Assembly: GCF_023065955.2 (NCBI RefSeq)
Contig: NW_026623100.1
Location: forward strand, 73,040,727-73,104,726
Direction: 5' to 3'
Origin: Ursus arctos
Lineage: Eukaryota; Chordata; Mammalia; Carnivora; Ursidae
Length of the DNA stretch: 64,000 bases
The notes under the pieces are model-generated. The model did not search any database, was not told the origin of the DNA, and saw only the letters and a program-made list of their open reading frames with translations. This document shows, piece by piece, positions 45,680 to 55,643 of the stretch (the stretch's first letter is position 1; every line of letters begins with the position of its first letter). The position numbers were made by a program, and so were the translations under genes.

Positions 45680-47809
45680 TACTCATAGGGTTAACTCCAG
45701 GTACTGGAGCATTCCCTAGATGGACCACCTCATTCACTGAATAAATGGAGCTTTACTCTATCATGCTACAGTATTCTCAGAGAAATTCAAACGTTTTTTG
45801 GATAAAATGGTTGTTTCGGGTCTCTTAGTTGAATGGATTTATTTTCCAGTAATCCTCTCCCCAAGTAAAAGATCTCAGAAAATTCTAGAGCCTTGCTTAT
45901 TATAATAACCAAATCTGATCAACGACTAAGATCCCATTGATTTTCTAGTAATTGACCTTGAGCCTCATAAAATTGACCTCAGGTTATTGAAAATCTGCTT
46001 CCTCAGAGGAGATAGTTTTCCCTTCGAATCTTTTTTTTTTTAGGTGAGTCAATAACAGAAAAAGTGCTTTTCATCCAAGGGCAGTTTAAAATAAGACCTA
46101 CAACTAACACTTGTCATGCCATCTCACCATCTATGTCAGGAGGAAAGTAGACAAAGGGGAAAAATCCAATAAACCATAGTGGTCAGCACTTCAGGGACCT
46201 TATATTTTCTCATTATTTCCCAAATAAAACAGTTACAGGGACCATCTTTATTCTAGAAGTATGTCTGTTCCTCTCATTTTCAAAATATTTATGTTTAGCC
46301 TCAGTGCTCAGACCTGCCCATCAGACATAAAGGGCTGACTAGCCTGATGTGGTGATTATCACACTAAAAAAAAAAAAGTAAGAAAAAGAAAGAAAGAACA
46401 TTATGTCCAAATGGCAGTGAATATCAAGAGGAAAATAGATGGGCACTGCATTTTAAGCGAGTGCCCACATCAGGAAATCTACTAGACCATCCCCAAGCCA
46501 GCTATCAAAGGACAGGCGCCTTGGTGAGATGCAGTCACTCTTTCTGGTATGAATAGAGGCAGTGAAGCATTTGAAACTGCCAAGTGACAACACAGAGAAT
46601 ACTGGAATCTTTTCCTTTTTTTTTTTTTTCCTCTCTCTACAGCAAATCAACAGAATATATTCTCTTTTTCTACATTTGGTCTGCCAAGCAGCATTTTTTG
46701 TATGAAAGGCAGATGAACGAGTCAATGAATGCCATGTATCTACAGGACAGACAGCTACCCGCCGGCTAGGCGGGATTTAAGGGAAAGTCACGTGATCACG
46801 GTATGCGAGCGCTTATCGCTCAAATCCAAAGGATTTTCAAAGTACAGTCATTGTTTGCAGAAGGTCCCAGTGATTCTTCACTGGTCCCAGGTGGCAAGAG
46901 CCCCCTGAACACACCTGTGAAAGAACTCCCAAGTCCTTGTGCTTGGAAGTTTTATCTTACAGGGCACTGCAGCCTGGTGGGGAGACCTACCTGGGCCTCA
47001 GGAAGGTAGATGTCATTGTGCAGGGACCAGAGGAATAGCCTATCAGAAACTTGCTGTGTCCTTGATGCCACCATGTCCCATCTGGGGACTGAATTCTCTT
47101 ATTTTTCCATGCCCTATTTTAGACAAAATTTCTAGGACATGCTGGCTCTCTGACACCCCCCACCACCCTGTACTTCTAAAATTGTCACTGGTCTGTTACC
47201 TGGGGATCTTTGATTCTCCATACATTGTCCAGATCTGGAAAAGATCTGACATACCATATGGTTAGATCTGATGTCCTTCCCTAGGGGCTGAAATTCTGTG
47301 TCTGTGATTTGCCAACATCCGGTGAAATTCTGCCTCTTCCCGGCATGCCATGTAATTGATGCTGTAGAATGTTCCTGTCCCCTGTAGGCAGCCAGTGCAG
47401 AGAGCAGGCAGAGGGTGGCAGACAGAGCAGGAATGGGATTGGGTGCTGATATGGAGACCAGATCATGGTACAGGACAGTAAACACCTCAGGTCCCATGTT
47501 CAAATGGAAGTATGAAAGTGTAAAATCCTGGGATCAGGGACTGAGACCAAGCCAAATCAAACTGGTATAGGCTAGGGATAAGCTAAGTGAGTTCTGGAGG
47601 TCTACATAGAACATTCCTGCATTACCTGACTTTCTTGTCAGTTTAAATCACTCTTGGATAATGCATTGGTTTAAAGATACAATGTCCAGAATATACATAT
47701 CAAGTAAATTCTTAAAAGATAAGGCTGGAATTCTGGGAAGTAGTTTTAGAATAAGAAGATGACAGAGCGCAGGAAGTTAATACTCTTAAGGACTGAGAAT
47801 AAAGAATAA
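45680..47809. other. Unassigned span, largest unique-looking block
   Basis: About 2.1 kb. Includes a CpG-rich, palindrome-rich patch at 46755-46812 and several 60-123 codon frames on both strands between 46453 and 47503. These overlap each other, lack recognisable domains and have no splice arrangement that I trust. Confidence 0.45.
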
Positions 47810-47925
47810 ATCAGAAAATATCTCTGTTCTCAAAGACCTCAAAGTCTAGGTGAGCTGTCAACATGCATCCCAGTTGTTACAATGCCGTAGGATAAATGCT
47901 GTACCAGCTCTGTGATGGCCTTAAA
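47810..47925 (-). mobile_element. L2 3' end fragment, antisense
   Basis: TCTGTTCTCAAAGACCTCAA, AGTCTAGGTGAGCTGTCAAC and GCCGTAGGATAAATGCTGTA match the reversed L2 3' end. Confidence 0.6.
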
Positions 47926-48324
47926 GGCTGACGACCTCACAACTATCACAGCTGTGAAAACTAGCAGCATGCCAGCCTCTGCAGGGAACAGAACAGATCT
48001 GAAGCTCACCCCAAAATCCCATCCCTAGGGAGCTATCAATAGTTGACATCTCATGCCCACTCTCAGGGTATGTCTTTATTTGTTCCATGCAAACAGTTGT
48101 TTTCCTTTGGCCCTTTGTTGGAAACCATCAGTGGGGATTTTACACTGTGGGCAGCCGAGGCAGCCATGCCAGTGGTGGCTAACGACAGGCAGAGCAAAGA
48201 ACTTAAAAGGAAAAATTTGCAGCCATGGAATAAAGATGTTGGCTAATGACAGACTTCCGTACGGCTCTAAACTATTTAAGCAGGTATTTTTAGGAAGTTC
48301 CATAGAAGAACAAGAGTGATAAAA

Positions 48325-48700
48325 ATGATAATAAATCAAATACTTAATATTTATTTTGCTCTTGCAAAGTCTTTTTTAAATATTTTACATGTGGGATGCC
48401 TGGGTGGCTCAGTCAGTTAAGTGTCTGCCTTTGGCTCAGGTCATGATCCTAGAGTCCTGGGATCGAGCCGCACATCGGAGTCCGCTTCTCCCTCTGCCTC
48501 TGCCCCTTCTCCCCTACTCATGTTCTCTCTCTCTATCTCAAATAAATAAATAAAATCTTTAAAAAAAAAGACCTGCCGGTTATTAAAAAAATAAATATTT
48601 TACATGCATTTTATCTCCATAAGAATGCTTAAAGCTACCTTTACCTAAGTACCCATGAGGAAATAGAGGTGCACAGGGATTATATAATTAGCCCACTGCC
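48325..48700 (-). mobile_element. MIR SINE split by a CAN-SINE
   Basis: Left part ACTTAATATTTATTTTGCTC to TATTTTACATG, right part TTTATCTCCATAAGAATGCT, ACCCATGAGGAAATAGAGGT and TATAATTAGCCCACTGCC: reversed MIR with the SINE at 48392-48591 inside. Confidence 0.65.
48392..48591 (+). mobile_element. CAN-SINE with 15-bp perfect TSD
   Basis: Sense copy: GATGCCTGGGTGGCTCAGTC head, GGGATCGAGCCGCACATC B-box region, CT-rich domain, AAATAAATAAATAAAATC tail. TAAATATTTTACATG flanks it exactly at 48377-48391 and 48592-48606. The tail is odd: after the A run come about 20 non-A bases (GACCTGCCGGTTATT) and a second A run before the duplication. Confidence 0.95.
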
Positions 48701-48760
48701 AATCAAGGTCTGTTTGAGAGCCCATGTTCATGACATCTCTGTGTCTACTACATTTAGACT

Positions 48761-50374
48761 TTCCCGTGTAATTAATATAGAAACTGCCCTCATCGATGTA
48801 ATTGATAGTTCCAGTTCTCATGGCCCCATTTCCCAGAAAGGGCTGTTTAAAGTAGCTGTTGCCACTTGACTTATTTCACAAAAACTCTTGTTCCCTTCAT
48901 CTGGCTTATTCCTCTGGCAAATTGGAAATAACTTCTCTACCAACCGAACGTAATCAAGAATGTTCCAAAGTAGATCTTTGGATTCCTCGTGTCCATGAAT
49001 CTGCTCTCTTGGTGTGCAAAGGTAAACCTTAAGGATTCAAAGAAAAGGAGACATTCATCCTGTGTAGAAGGCCTTCTGCAGTACTTTGTCGAAAGGAGAG
49101 GCATGGAAATCTTACTTCAGGTGAAGTTCCCAGGCAGGCTATGCAGAGCACAGCTAGGTCTTTGAGATTTCCATTTCTAGATCAGAAAACAATTCAAGTC
49201 AGCTGTTGAGACGATCAACCTAAAATGGATTTCAGAGATCTGATTTGATTTTAAGATATCAGACTCTGGAAACCAATTTATGAAAGAGTATTGGTGTGAA
49301 TAACAAGCTCTAATCTCATAAGCATGTGGATAAGGTGTTCCTTCATCTGGCCCTTCTCACTGTTTTATATTAAAGCCTGTTGAGAAATGCCTGACTGTGC
49401 ATTCATGCAGACAGATTTCACCTTGCTCTGGTAAGAATTATCTTGGATCTTACATAAATCTCTTCTTTATGAGAGTTCGGTCCTCTTAACGCTTAACATG
49501 ATAATTTGGGCCACCTAATATACTGTGGGGAGGGCAACATGTGAATAGAATGATGTTAATATGTTGCCAGCTCCCTCATGTAGAAGCATCTGGAAGGATG
49601 GGCCATAGCTTTGTGGGCACTTTTAGGCCTTGGTGACCTTCATGAACAGAACAGGGAGGCTGCATCAGGGCTGTTCACCGTGCAGGCCCCGGGGGTTCCA
49701 GAAAGGCCATACATCCTGGGCATTTTGTGCATTGAGTGAAAATGTTGCAAATGCTATGTCTCTGCTGTTCCACACTCGTGATGTGTTGACATTTATGGGA
49801 CCATCTTTCGTGTGTCAGCAGTGGTTGTAAGAAGGAAACCTTTCTCTTCTCTCTCGCAACTCTAACTTCCAGACTTATTCCTCACTCCCCGCTCTCCTGC
49901 TCCTTATTTCCCGTTCCAGAGATGGTCACTTGTTTCTCAAAGCAGCTGCAACATCTCTGCCTCCCTAAGTTTACAACACATTTCTTGCCATGCCCATGAT
50001 AGTCTGGAGTGTTTTCTTTCCAGGAACAGTATTCATATTTTGTGTTTCAGCACCACGAACACTTTCCCACTCCTGGAGCTTCTTGATCTGCCTGGTGTGA
50101 ATGAACTATCATTTTCAGTCTTGGAATGTGTCCTTCAATTCTGAGTATGTGTTTGTGTTGTTAAGACTTCTTAATTCTACCCTGTTGGGCAAAGCCCCTT
50201 CTTTTTCTTCTTCAGGGGGAACCCAAAGCTGTCTTCTGGAAGGAAGACATGACCCTGGAACTCATCCTCTTGGTCTTCCATCTGGACTCCTTTCTGCCCC
50301 TCAGTCCACATGGGATGGACCAGAGGTGGTTTCTCAACTGTAGAGTGAAGCTTCCTCATCTTCTAATCCAACCA
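48761..50374. other. Unassigned span
   Basis: About 1.6 kb with no recognised repeat, an unusually repeat-poor stretch for this window. No frame above 80 codons and no recognisable exon. Confidence 0.45.
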
Positions 50375-50520
50375 CATTGTGTTAGCTGGGGTGCTCCAGA
50401 GGAACAGAACCAATAGGATATAGAGGAGGAGATTAATTATAGGAATTGGCTCACATGATTATGGAGGCCCCAAAGTCCCACATTCTGCCCCAGAAAGCTG
50501 AGAAGGGTAATGAGGATGGG
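50375..50520 (-). mobile_element. Old mammalian repeat fragment, same family as at 40.3 kb
   Basis: GCTGGGGTGCTCCAGAGGAA, CAGAACCAATAGGATATAGA and AGGAATTGGCTCACATGATT are the reverse of the end portion seen at 40500-40635. Further right the similarity fades. Confidence 0.65.
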
Positions 50521-51344
50521 GAGAATATCATCAAACCGTGGATATGGGAATACCTGTCTGAAAGAAGAGTGCTGTGGCACAAACAGTATACTGCACAAAC
50601 CAATCACCTCCGTTTGAGTTCCCAAGAGTCGACACAAGAATAAACGGAAAGAAGCTTTCTAATTTGTTGGATAGAATTGTCAGCATTCAATTTTCCTTGC
50701 GTATGGGAGCTGTGGTCCAACTAATGGGATTGACTGACGCCAAAGGAATTGGGGTGTTAATTTTCCATGCACAATCAGCATATTTCTGAAGCAGTCCTAC
50801 CACCTGATTATGTCCTGCTTAGGCTCGCAGTAAAATTTATGTTGCATAATTAAGGCAGGCATGGCCGCCAGGAAATTGGGTGAGATATAAAGACAAACTT
50901 TCTGGTGCTGAAAGTTAAGAGACAGAAAAGTGAAGGTGTTTGAGAGGAATCTTCAGTTGTTCTGTTGTAGCAATGTTGATAATGGCTTTTCATTTCAGCA
51001 ATTCTTTGTGGGCTCCTGCGTGGCAGGACCGACTGGTGCATGAGGTTGAAATTTACATAGCCTGACCCCCATCAGTTACACACACACCTCTCTATCCTCA
51101 CTAGCCGAGACTAACTGAAATAAGCATAACCATGTGCCTCTAAGAGAGTTTTCATAAATGGAAAATGTTGGTGATATATACTTCATGAGGCCACTAGGAG
51201 TCCCAAAAGGCAACACCATGCAAGTCTTTAGTGCAGGTCTTGGCATATGAAACGTGCTCAGGAAGCATTTGTAAGTGAAGAAGTTGGACTCATGGATCTC
51301 AGAAGTCCTCTCCATCCTAATACACTAAAGCTATGAATTCCAAG
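50521..51344. other. Unassigned span
   Basis: About 820 bp; may include the decayed remainder of the element at 50375. No gene recognised. Confidence 0.4.
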
Positions 51345-51548
51345 ATTTTTGCCACTGGCTACATGTGGTGGTGATTCAATCTCAATTTCAAATAATCAAA
51401 ATGAAATAAAATGAAAAATTTACTTTCTCAGTTGCACTAACTACATTTCGTGTGTTCAAAAGCCACACATGGCTGGTAGCTCTTGTGTCAGACAGAGAAC
51501 ATACAGAATATTTTCATCATTGCAGAAAGTTCTGTTGGGCAGCATTGG
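51345..51548 (-). mobile_element. Small DNA transposon, copy 1
   Basis: GCCACTGGCTACATGTGGTG at left and AAAGCCACACATGGCTGGTA at right form subterminal inverted repeats. The right end, AAAGTTCTGTTGGGCAGCAT, corresponds to the reversed ATGCTGTCCAATAGAAC-type terminus. Non-autonomous, hAT-like by general form; family not named. Confidence 0.6.
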
Positions 51549-51550
51549 CT

Positions 51551-52004
51551 GAGTTTGAGACCTTACATTGGGGCTCGTTCTTTAGAACTTACCTTCAAGT
51601 CATTGTGTCAGATATAAGTTAGAAGAAAAAACACATACCTCAGTCCCAACTGAGTTGAAGCTCCCAGTGGATCATCTATTATATACTCATGTTTAGAGCC
51701 AAGGCTAATCTCTATCTCATGCGTATCTGAGAATCTCTGAATTAACTCAAGCTTTTCTCAAATGAAAAGCCTGGAAAGAATCTTGTGATGCAGAATTCCA
51801 AAGAGCTTACAAGCCATGCCTCGCTGTAGGGAGAAATGCACCAGAACGGTTGAGTTCTCATCCTGCAGCCTCCTCCCTCTGTCAGGCCTGCTGCTTGGTC
51901 ATTCACATACAGCATCTCATCGAAAACTTAACTGTCCTTCAGAAGAGCCAGATGGTTAAGTTTTAGATGAGATAATGTGTGTGAATGACTGAGCACCAAA
52001 TAAA
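51551..52004. other. Unassigned span
   Basis: About 450 bp; no family or gene recognised. Confidence 0.4.
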
Positions 52005-52250
52005 TTAAGAGGAAAACAGAGAGGGAGGCAAACCATAAAAGACTCTTAAATATAGGGAACAAACTGAGGGTTGCTGGAGGGGAAGGTGGGTGGGGGGATG
52101 GGGTAACTAGGTGATGGGCATTAAAAGGGGACTTGAAGTAATGAGCACTGGGTGTTATATACAACTGATGAATCACTGAATTCTACCTCTGAAACTAATA
52201 ATACAATATATGTTAATTAAATTGAATTTAAATAGAAAATTTAAAAAATA
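52005..52250 (+). mobile_element. 5'-truncated carnivore L1, 3' end
   Basis: GAGGAAAACAGAGAGGGAGG, CATAAAAGACTCTTAAATAT, ACAAACTGAGGGTTGCTGGA, GAGCACTGGGTGTTATATAC and TATGTTAATTAAATTGAATT: sense L1 3'UTR. A second A-rich segment to 52320, with a pure A run at 52301-52320, may belong to another retroposon tail. Confidence 0.9.
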
Positions 52251-52329
52251 TATACAATATAATGTATATCAGCTATACCTCAATAAAAAAAAGTCATCTC
52301 AAAAAAAAAAAAAAAAAAAAGAGGGATCA

Positions 52330-52480
52330 GTGTTCCAGTTTTACAGAGAGGAAAACCGGAGATTAGAAAAGCAATTTATCTGAATCATACTGCTGGTTGA
52401 TAGGTAAAATCAGGATTCAAATCCAGGGTTTTCTGCCAAAGTCTATACTCCTGCCATTGCAAAAAGCTACGTGAAAAGAC
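52330..52480 (-). mobile_element. MIR SINE
   Basis: CAGTTTTACAGAGAGGAAAA, CAGGATTCAAATCCAGGGTT and GTCTATACTCCTGCCATTGC give reversed MIR order. Confidence 0.75.
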
Positions 52481-53044
52481 AGAATGTGTCAAACTCTGTG
52501 ACTTATACAAGTGTCACGCAAGCACAATGAAGGGGGCATCGCTGGAGGCTTCGTGCACAAGAAAGCATTTGGTTGTGGTGGCAATAAGAAGGGAGAGATG
52601 GGAGAGGACATCTCAGGAGAAGACAAGGGCATACAGAGAGCCACTTAATGAGTGACTTTTCAATTTAATGTGACCAAAGGAAGCAATTTGTTCTCTTTTC
52701 CCTCTTGGGACTCTGCTTGGCACATGAGGCTAGTGGCTTGACAGCAGCTGTCTCAGTGCCTTGGCACACCTGGCTGGTCAAGATGAATTTCTTGATATAA
52801 TTCTCATTGGTGTCATGGAGAATGGCATCTCATGGCTGTTGGTCTGTTTCACTGAGGCATTTCTGAATTCATCTCATCCATCCTTGGAAATCATCCAGAA
52901 CTTTGTTGTGGTCAGTGTGTCTCACAGCTCTGTAGGCAGGCAGAGAAGATTGAGATGTAGTCAGATTCTCTTTTCTGTAATTCCTTAATTAAACCACTGA
53001 AACCCTTATGTTTCCCTTAGCAGCTAAAGCCAGTGAAGAGGGAT
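52481..53044. other. Unassigned span
   Basis: About 560 bp; no family recognised. A 75-codon frame at 52761-52988 has no support. Confidence 0.4.
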
Positions 53045-53242
53045 CTGTCCTAATCCTCCAGAGGACTGTCCAATAGAACTCTCCGTGATGGTAGAAGTAT
53101 CTTTTATATCTGTACTGTCTTGCATAGTAGTCACTAGCCACATGTGGCTATTGAATACTTGAAATGTGATGAGTAATTTTTAATAATATTTAATTTTAAT
53201 TAACTTCAAATTTAAACAGCCACACATGGCGAGTGACTACCA
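53045..53242 (+). mobile_element. Small DNA transposon, copy 2
   Basis: GGACTGTCCAATAGAACTCT start, AGTCACTAGCCACATGTGGC (53130 on), an AT-rich TTAATAATATTTAATTTTAA centre, then AAACAGCCACACATGGCGAG and ATATTGGGCAATACAGCTG end. Clear foldback: CTAGCCACATGTGGC itself is partly palindromic and the ends are inverted repeats. Same family as 51345-51548, opposite orientation. Confidence 0.7.
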
Positions 53243-53384
53243 TATTGGGCAATACAGCTGTAAGGGATTCAGAGTGTTGATTTTTTCTGCCCTGTTTAGA
53301 AGCTGTTTAGAAAGTAATATTAATTCTAAGCCAAGTTTACCTTTACTTTTGGAAGTAGTTCATTGGTGTCCTACACCTGAAAAG

Positions 53385-54720
53385 GATCTGAGGACGCATA
53401 CTGATTTTGAACTCTGCACTGTTACTAGTTTTGCTACTTGTAATGCTCTCTCTGAAGACAATGACCTTGATATTGCCAAATCCTATGATCACTTCCTACC
53501 TTTAACTTACTCGAACACTCTACAACATTCTACAATGATGATTCCATTCTTATTGAGATCCATCATTCCATTAGATTTTGGGGTACTATACTGTACTGAA
53601 TCTTTCCCTGACCCCTCGTTTTTGGTCTTCTCCAATTTTTTTTTTTTTTTTTTTTTTTTAGTTGTAATCTAGAGGCCTTTTCTTCAATACTCTCTCATTA
53701 GGTGACCTAGCATTAAATAATAACTACACATCATCAATCTAATACTTATATCCCCAGCTCTGACCTCTTCTAAGAAGCACAGGCTCAGGCTCATATACCT
53801 AAGCCCTCCTTGCAATACCCATTTAAATGTCGAATATGCATCTAAAAATAAACATATTTGAAACAGAGCTCTTCATTCTTCCCCAAGTACAACTCCTACC
53901 CATTCTAAAATTTCATCCATTCTGTTCTTCCCTATCTTGGTAAAGGGTTTCCCATCCTTCCAATTTCTTAATCCAAAACCCTAGAGTTATCCTTGATTAC
54001 TCACCTTATACAATCTTCCATAAGCAATGCATCAGCAAGTCCTCTTGACTCTATATCCAAAACATTTTGCTAATTAAACCTCTTCTCTTCATTTCCCACT
54101 GCTATGGTCCCAATCTAAGCCACTACCATTTCTCTTTTCATTTTACTATTTCTTTCCTGGACTACTGAAATAATTTCCTAAGTGCTCAACTGTTCCATCG
54201 TCTCTGTCTCTCTCTTAAAAAAACCCAGCTTCTTTCTCTGGAGCATGAAGCCCTGCAGAATCCAGTTACCAGCTGCCTCTCTCCTACCTCATCTCTGGCA
54301 GATTACCGTCTCTCTAGCCACACCCTCCTTCTTTCTGTTCCTGGTCATACTGAAGGTGTTCCTGACCATAAGCCTTAAACCAGTTGTTCTTCTGCCTACA
54401 ACACTGTAGACCCTCGTCATCTCAGCGCGGAGGGTTCCTTTTGTATTATGGAAGTCTTAGAAGAAAAGCGAAGTCCTTGGCGTGGGCATCCATGACCACC
54501 GAGCCTAAGGAGGACCTTGGTTTCTCTTGAACTCCTCATTCTGTTTTAAGTGTATCATGGTGCTCATCATCTAAGATATTTTGATCATCTATTTGTTTAA
54601 TGTCTTCCTTCTTCCATAAGAATGGAAGCTAAGTGAGAGCAAGAATCTTGTCTCGGTCACTGGCTGTATCCTCAAAGACTAATACGGTGTCAGACACACA
54701 GTGGGTTCTAAATGTTTATT
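53385..54720 (+). mobile_element. L2, sense, about 1.3 kb with ORF2 remnant
   Basis: Starts in the ORF2 reverse-transcriptase C-terminal portion (AATGCTCTCTCTGAAGACAA, ATATTGCCAAATCCTATGAT). It continues through CAGCTCTGACCTCTTCTAAG, GTCGAATATGCATCTAAAAA, AGAGTTATCCTTGATTACTC and ATCAGCAAGTCCTCTTGACT to the 3' end at AGACACACAGTGGGTTCTAA. A 23-base T run interrupts it at 53637-53659. The 148-codon frame at 53226-53672 is made partly of this remnant. Confidence 0.85.
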
Positions 54721-54725
54721 AAATG

Positions 54726-54951
54726 GACTCTGAGAAACAAACTGAGGGCCTCAGAGGGGAGGGGGGCGGGGGAATGGGATAGACCAGTGATGGCTAGTAA
54801 GGAGGGCACGTATTGCATGGTGCACTGGGTGTTAAACGCAAGTAATGAATCATCGAACTTTACATCGGAAACCAGGGATGTACTGTATGGTGACTAACAT
54901 AATATAATAAAAAAACATTTAAAAATAAATAAATAAATAAATATTTATTTA
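54726..54951 (+). mobile_element. 5'-truncated young-type carnivore L1, 3' end
   Basis: ACTCTGAGAAACAAACTGAG, GGGGAGGGGGGCGGGGGAAT, GGCACGTATTGCATGGTGCA, CATCGAACTTTACATCGGAA and ATGGTGACTAACATAATATA, then an (AAAT)n tail. TTTATTAAATG repeats at 54715-54725 and 54952-54962 as target-site duplication. Inserted exactly at the L2 3' end. Confidence 0.92.
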
Positions 54952-55014
54952 TTTATTAAATGAGTAAATTAATGAGTCTTGCATGTGGAAGGCACTTAAC
55001 AATTTTTTTAAAAA

Positions 55015-55155
55015 GCTTTCTAAATGATTACATCATTTAATTTTTTTTAAAAAACCTTGTAAGTAAGCAGTACTACTATGTATATCTTGAGGCTGAAGCT
55101 CAGAGAAGCTTCAGGATGTTCCCAAGGTAACAATTCCTGATGTGAGGGAGGCGGC
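55015..55155 (-). mobile_element. MIR SINE
   Basis: ATTACATCATTTAATTTTTT, GTAAGCAGTACTACTATGTA and GGCTGAAGCTCAGAGAAGCT are reversed MIR 3' half and core. Confidence 0.65.
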
Positions 55156-55459
55156 CATGGTTTCTACATTCGGTATTAATCTAGAGCAGCACTCAGTATA
55201 AAAGATGACACATTGGATGCACTTCGGACATATGTGCTGAATGGAGTAATTCTACCGTAGCGAGAAGGTTGAGCAATGTCTTCTTATCCTCGGTCGGAGT
55301 ACAATGTCTGTAACTCGTCACATAAGTCTGATGGAAGACTGCATCAGTACATGAACTGATAAACCAATACAGGTTTTCCTTCCATCTGCAATACTCAGGG
55401 TTCTGCATCATGCAGAGCAGGAATACTTGTTCAATTGATTGACTAACTGAATTATTATT
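55156..55459. other. Unassigned span
   Basis: About 300 bp, relatively CpG-containing (55220-55320). No gene or family recognised. Confidence 0.4.
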
Positions 55460-55472
55460 GGAGGAATTTTTT

Positions 55473-55643
55473 AAGATTTTATTTATTTATTTGAGAGAGA
55501 GAGAAAGAGAGAGTGCAGAGGGAGAGGGAGAAGCAGACTCCCTGCTGAGCAGGAAGCCTGACGCGGGGCTCCATCCCAGGACCCTGAGATCATGACCAGA
55601 GCCGAAGCAGACGTTTAACTGCCAGAGCCCCCCCACGTGCCCC
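55473..55643 (-). mobile_element. CAN-SINE
   Basis: Reverse copy: AAGATTTTATTTATTTATTT start, GAGAGAAAGAGAGAGTGCAG, CCCAGGACCCTGAGATCATG and a degraded head in which part of the ACTGAGCCACCCAGG segment is lost. GGAGGAATTTTT flanks it at 55460-55471 and 55648-55659. Confidence 0.9.

Noticed and set aside
47066..47078. Strong Kozak-like GCCACCATGTCC
   Set aside because: The frame that follows is short and in phase with no recognisable domain, so the match is most likely chance.
47132..47503. 123-codon minus-strand frame overlapping a plus-strand frame
   Set aside because: No recognisable domain; two other frames overlap it on both strands. I cannot exclude a small exon but have no positive evidence.
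53226..53672. 148-codon plus-strand frame
   Set aside because: It joins the end of a DNA transposon to an L2 ORF2 remnant and ends in polyphenylalanine from a T run.
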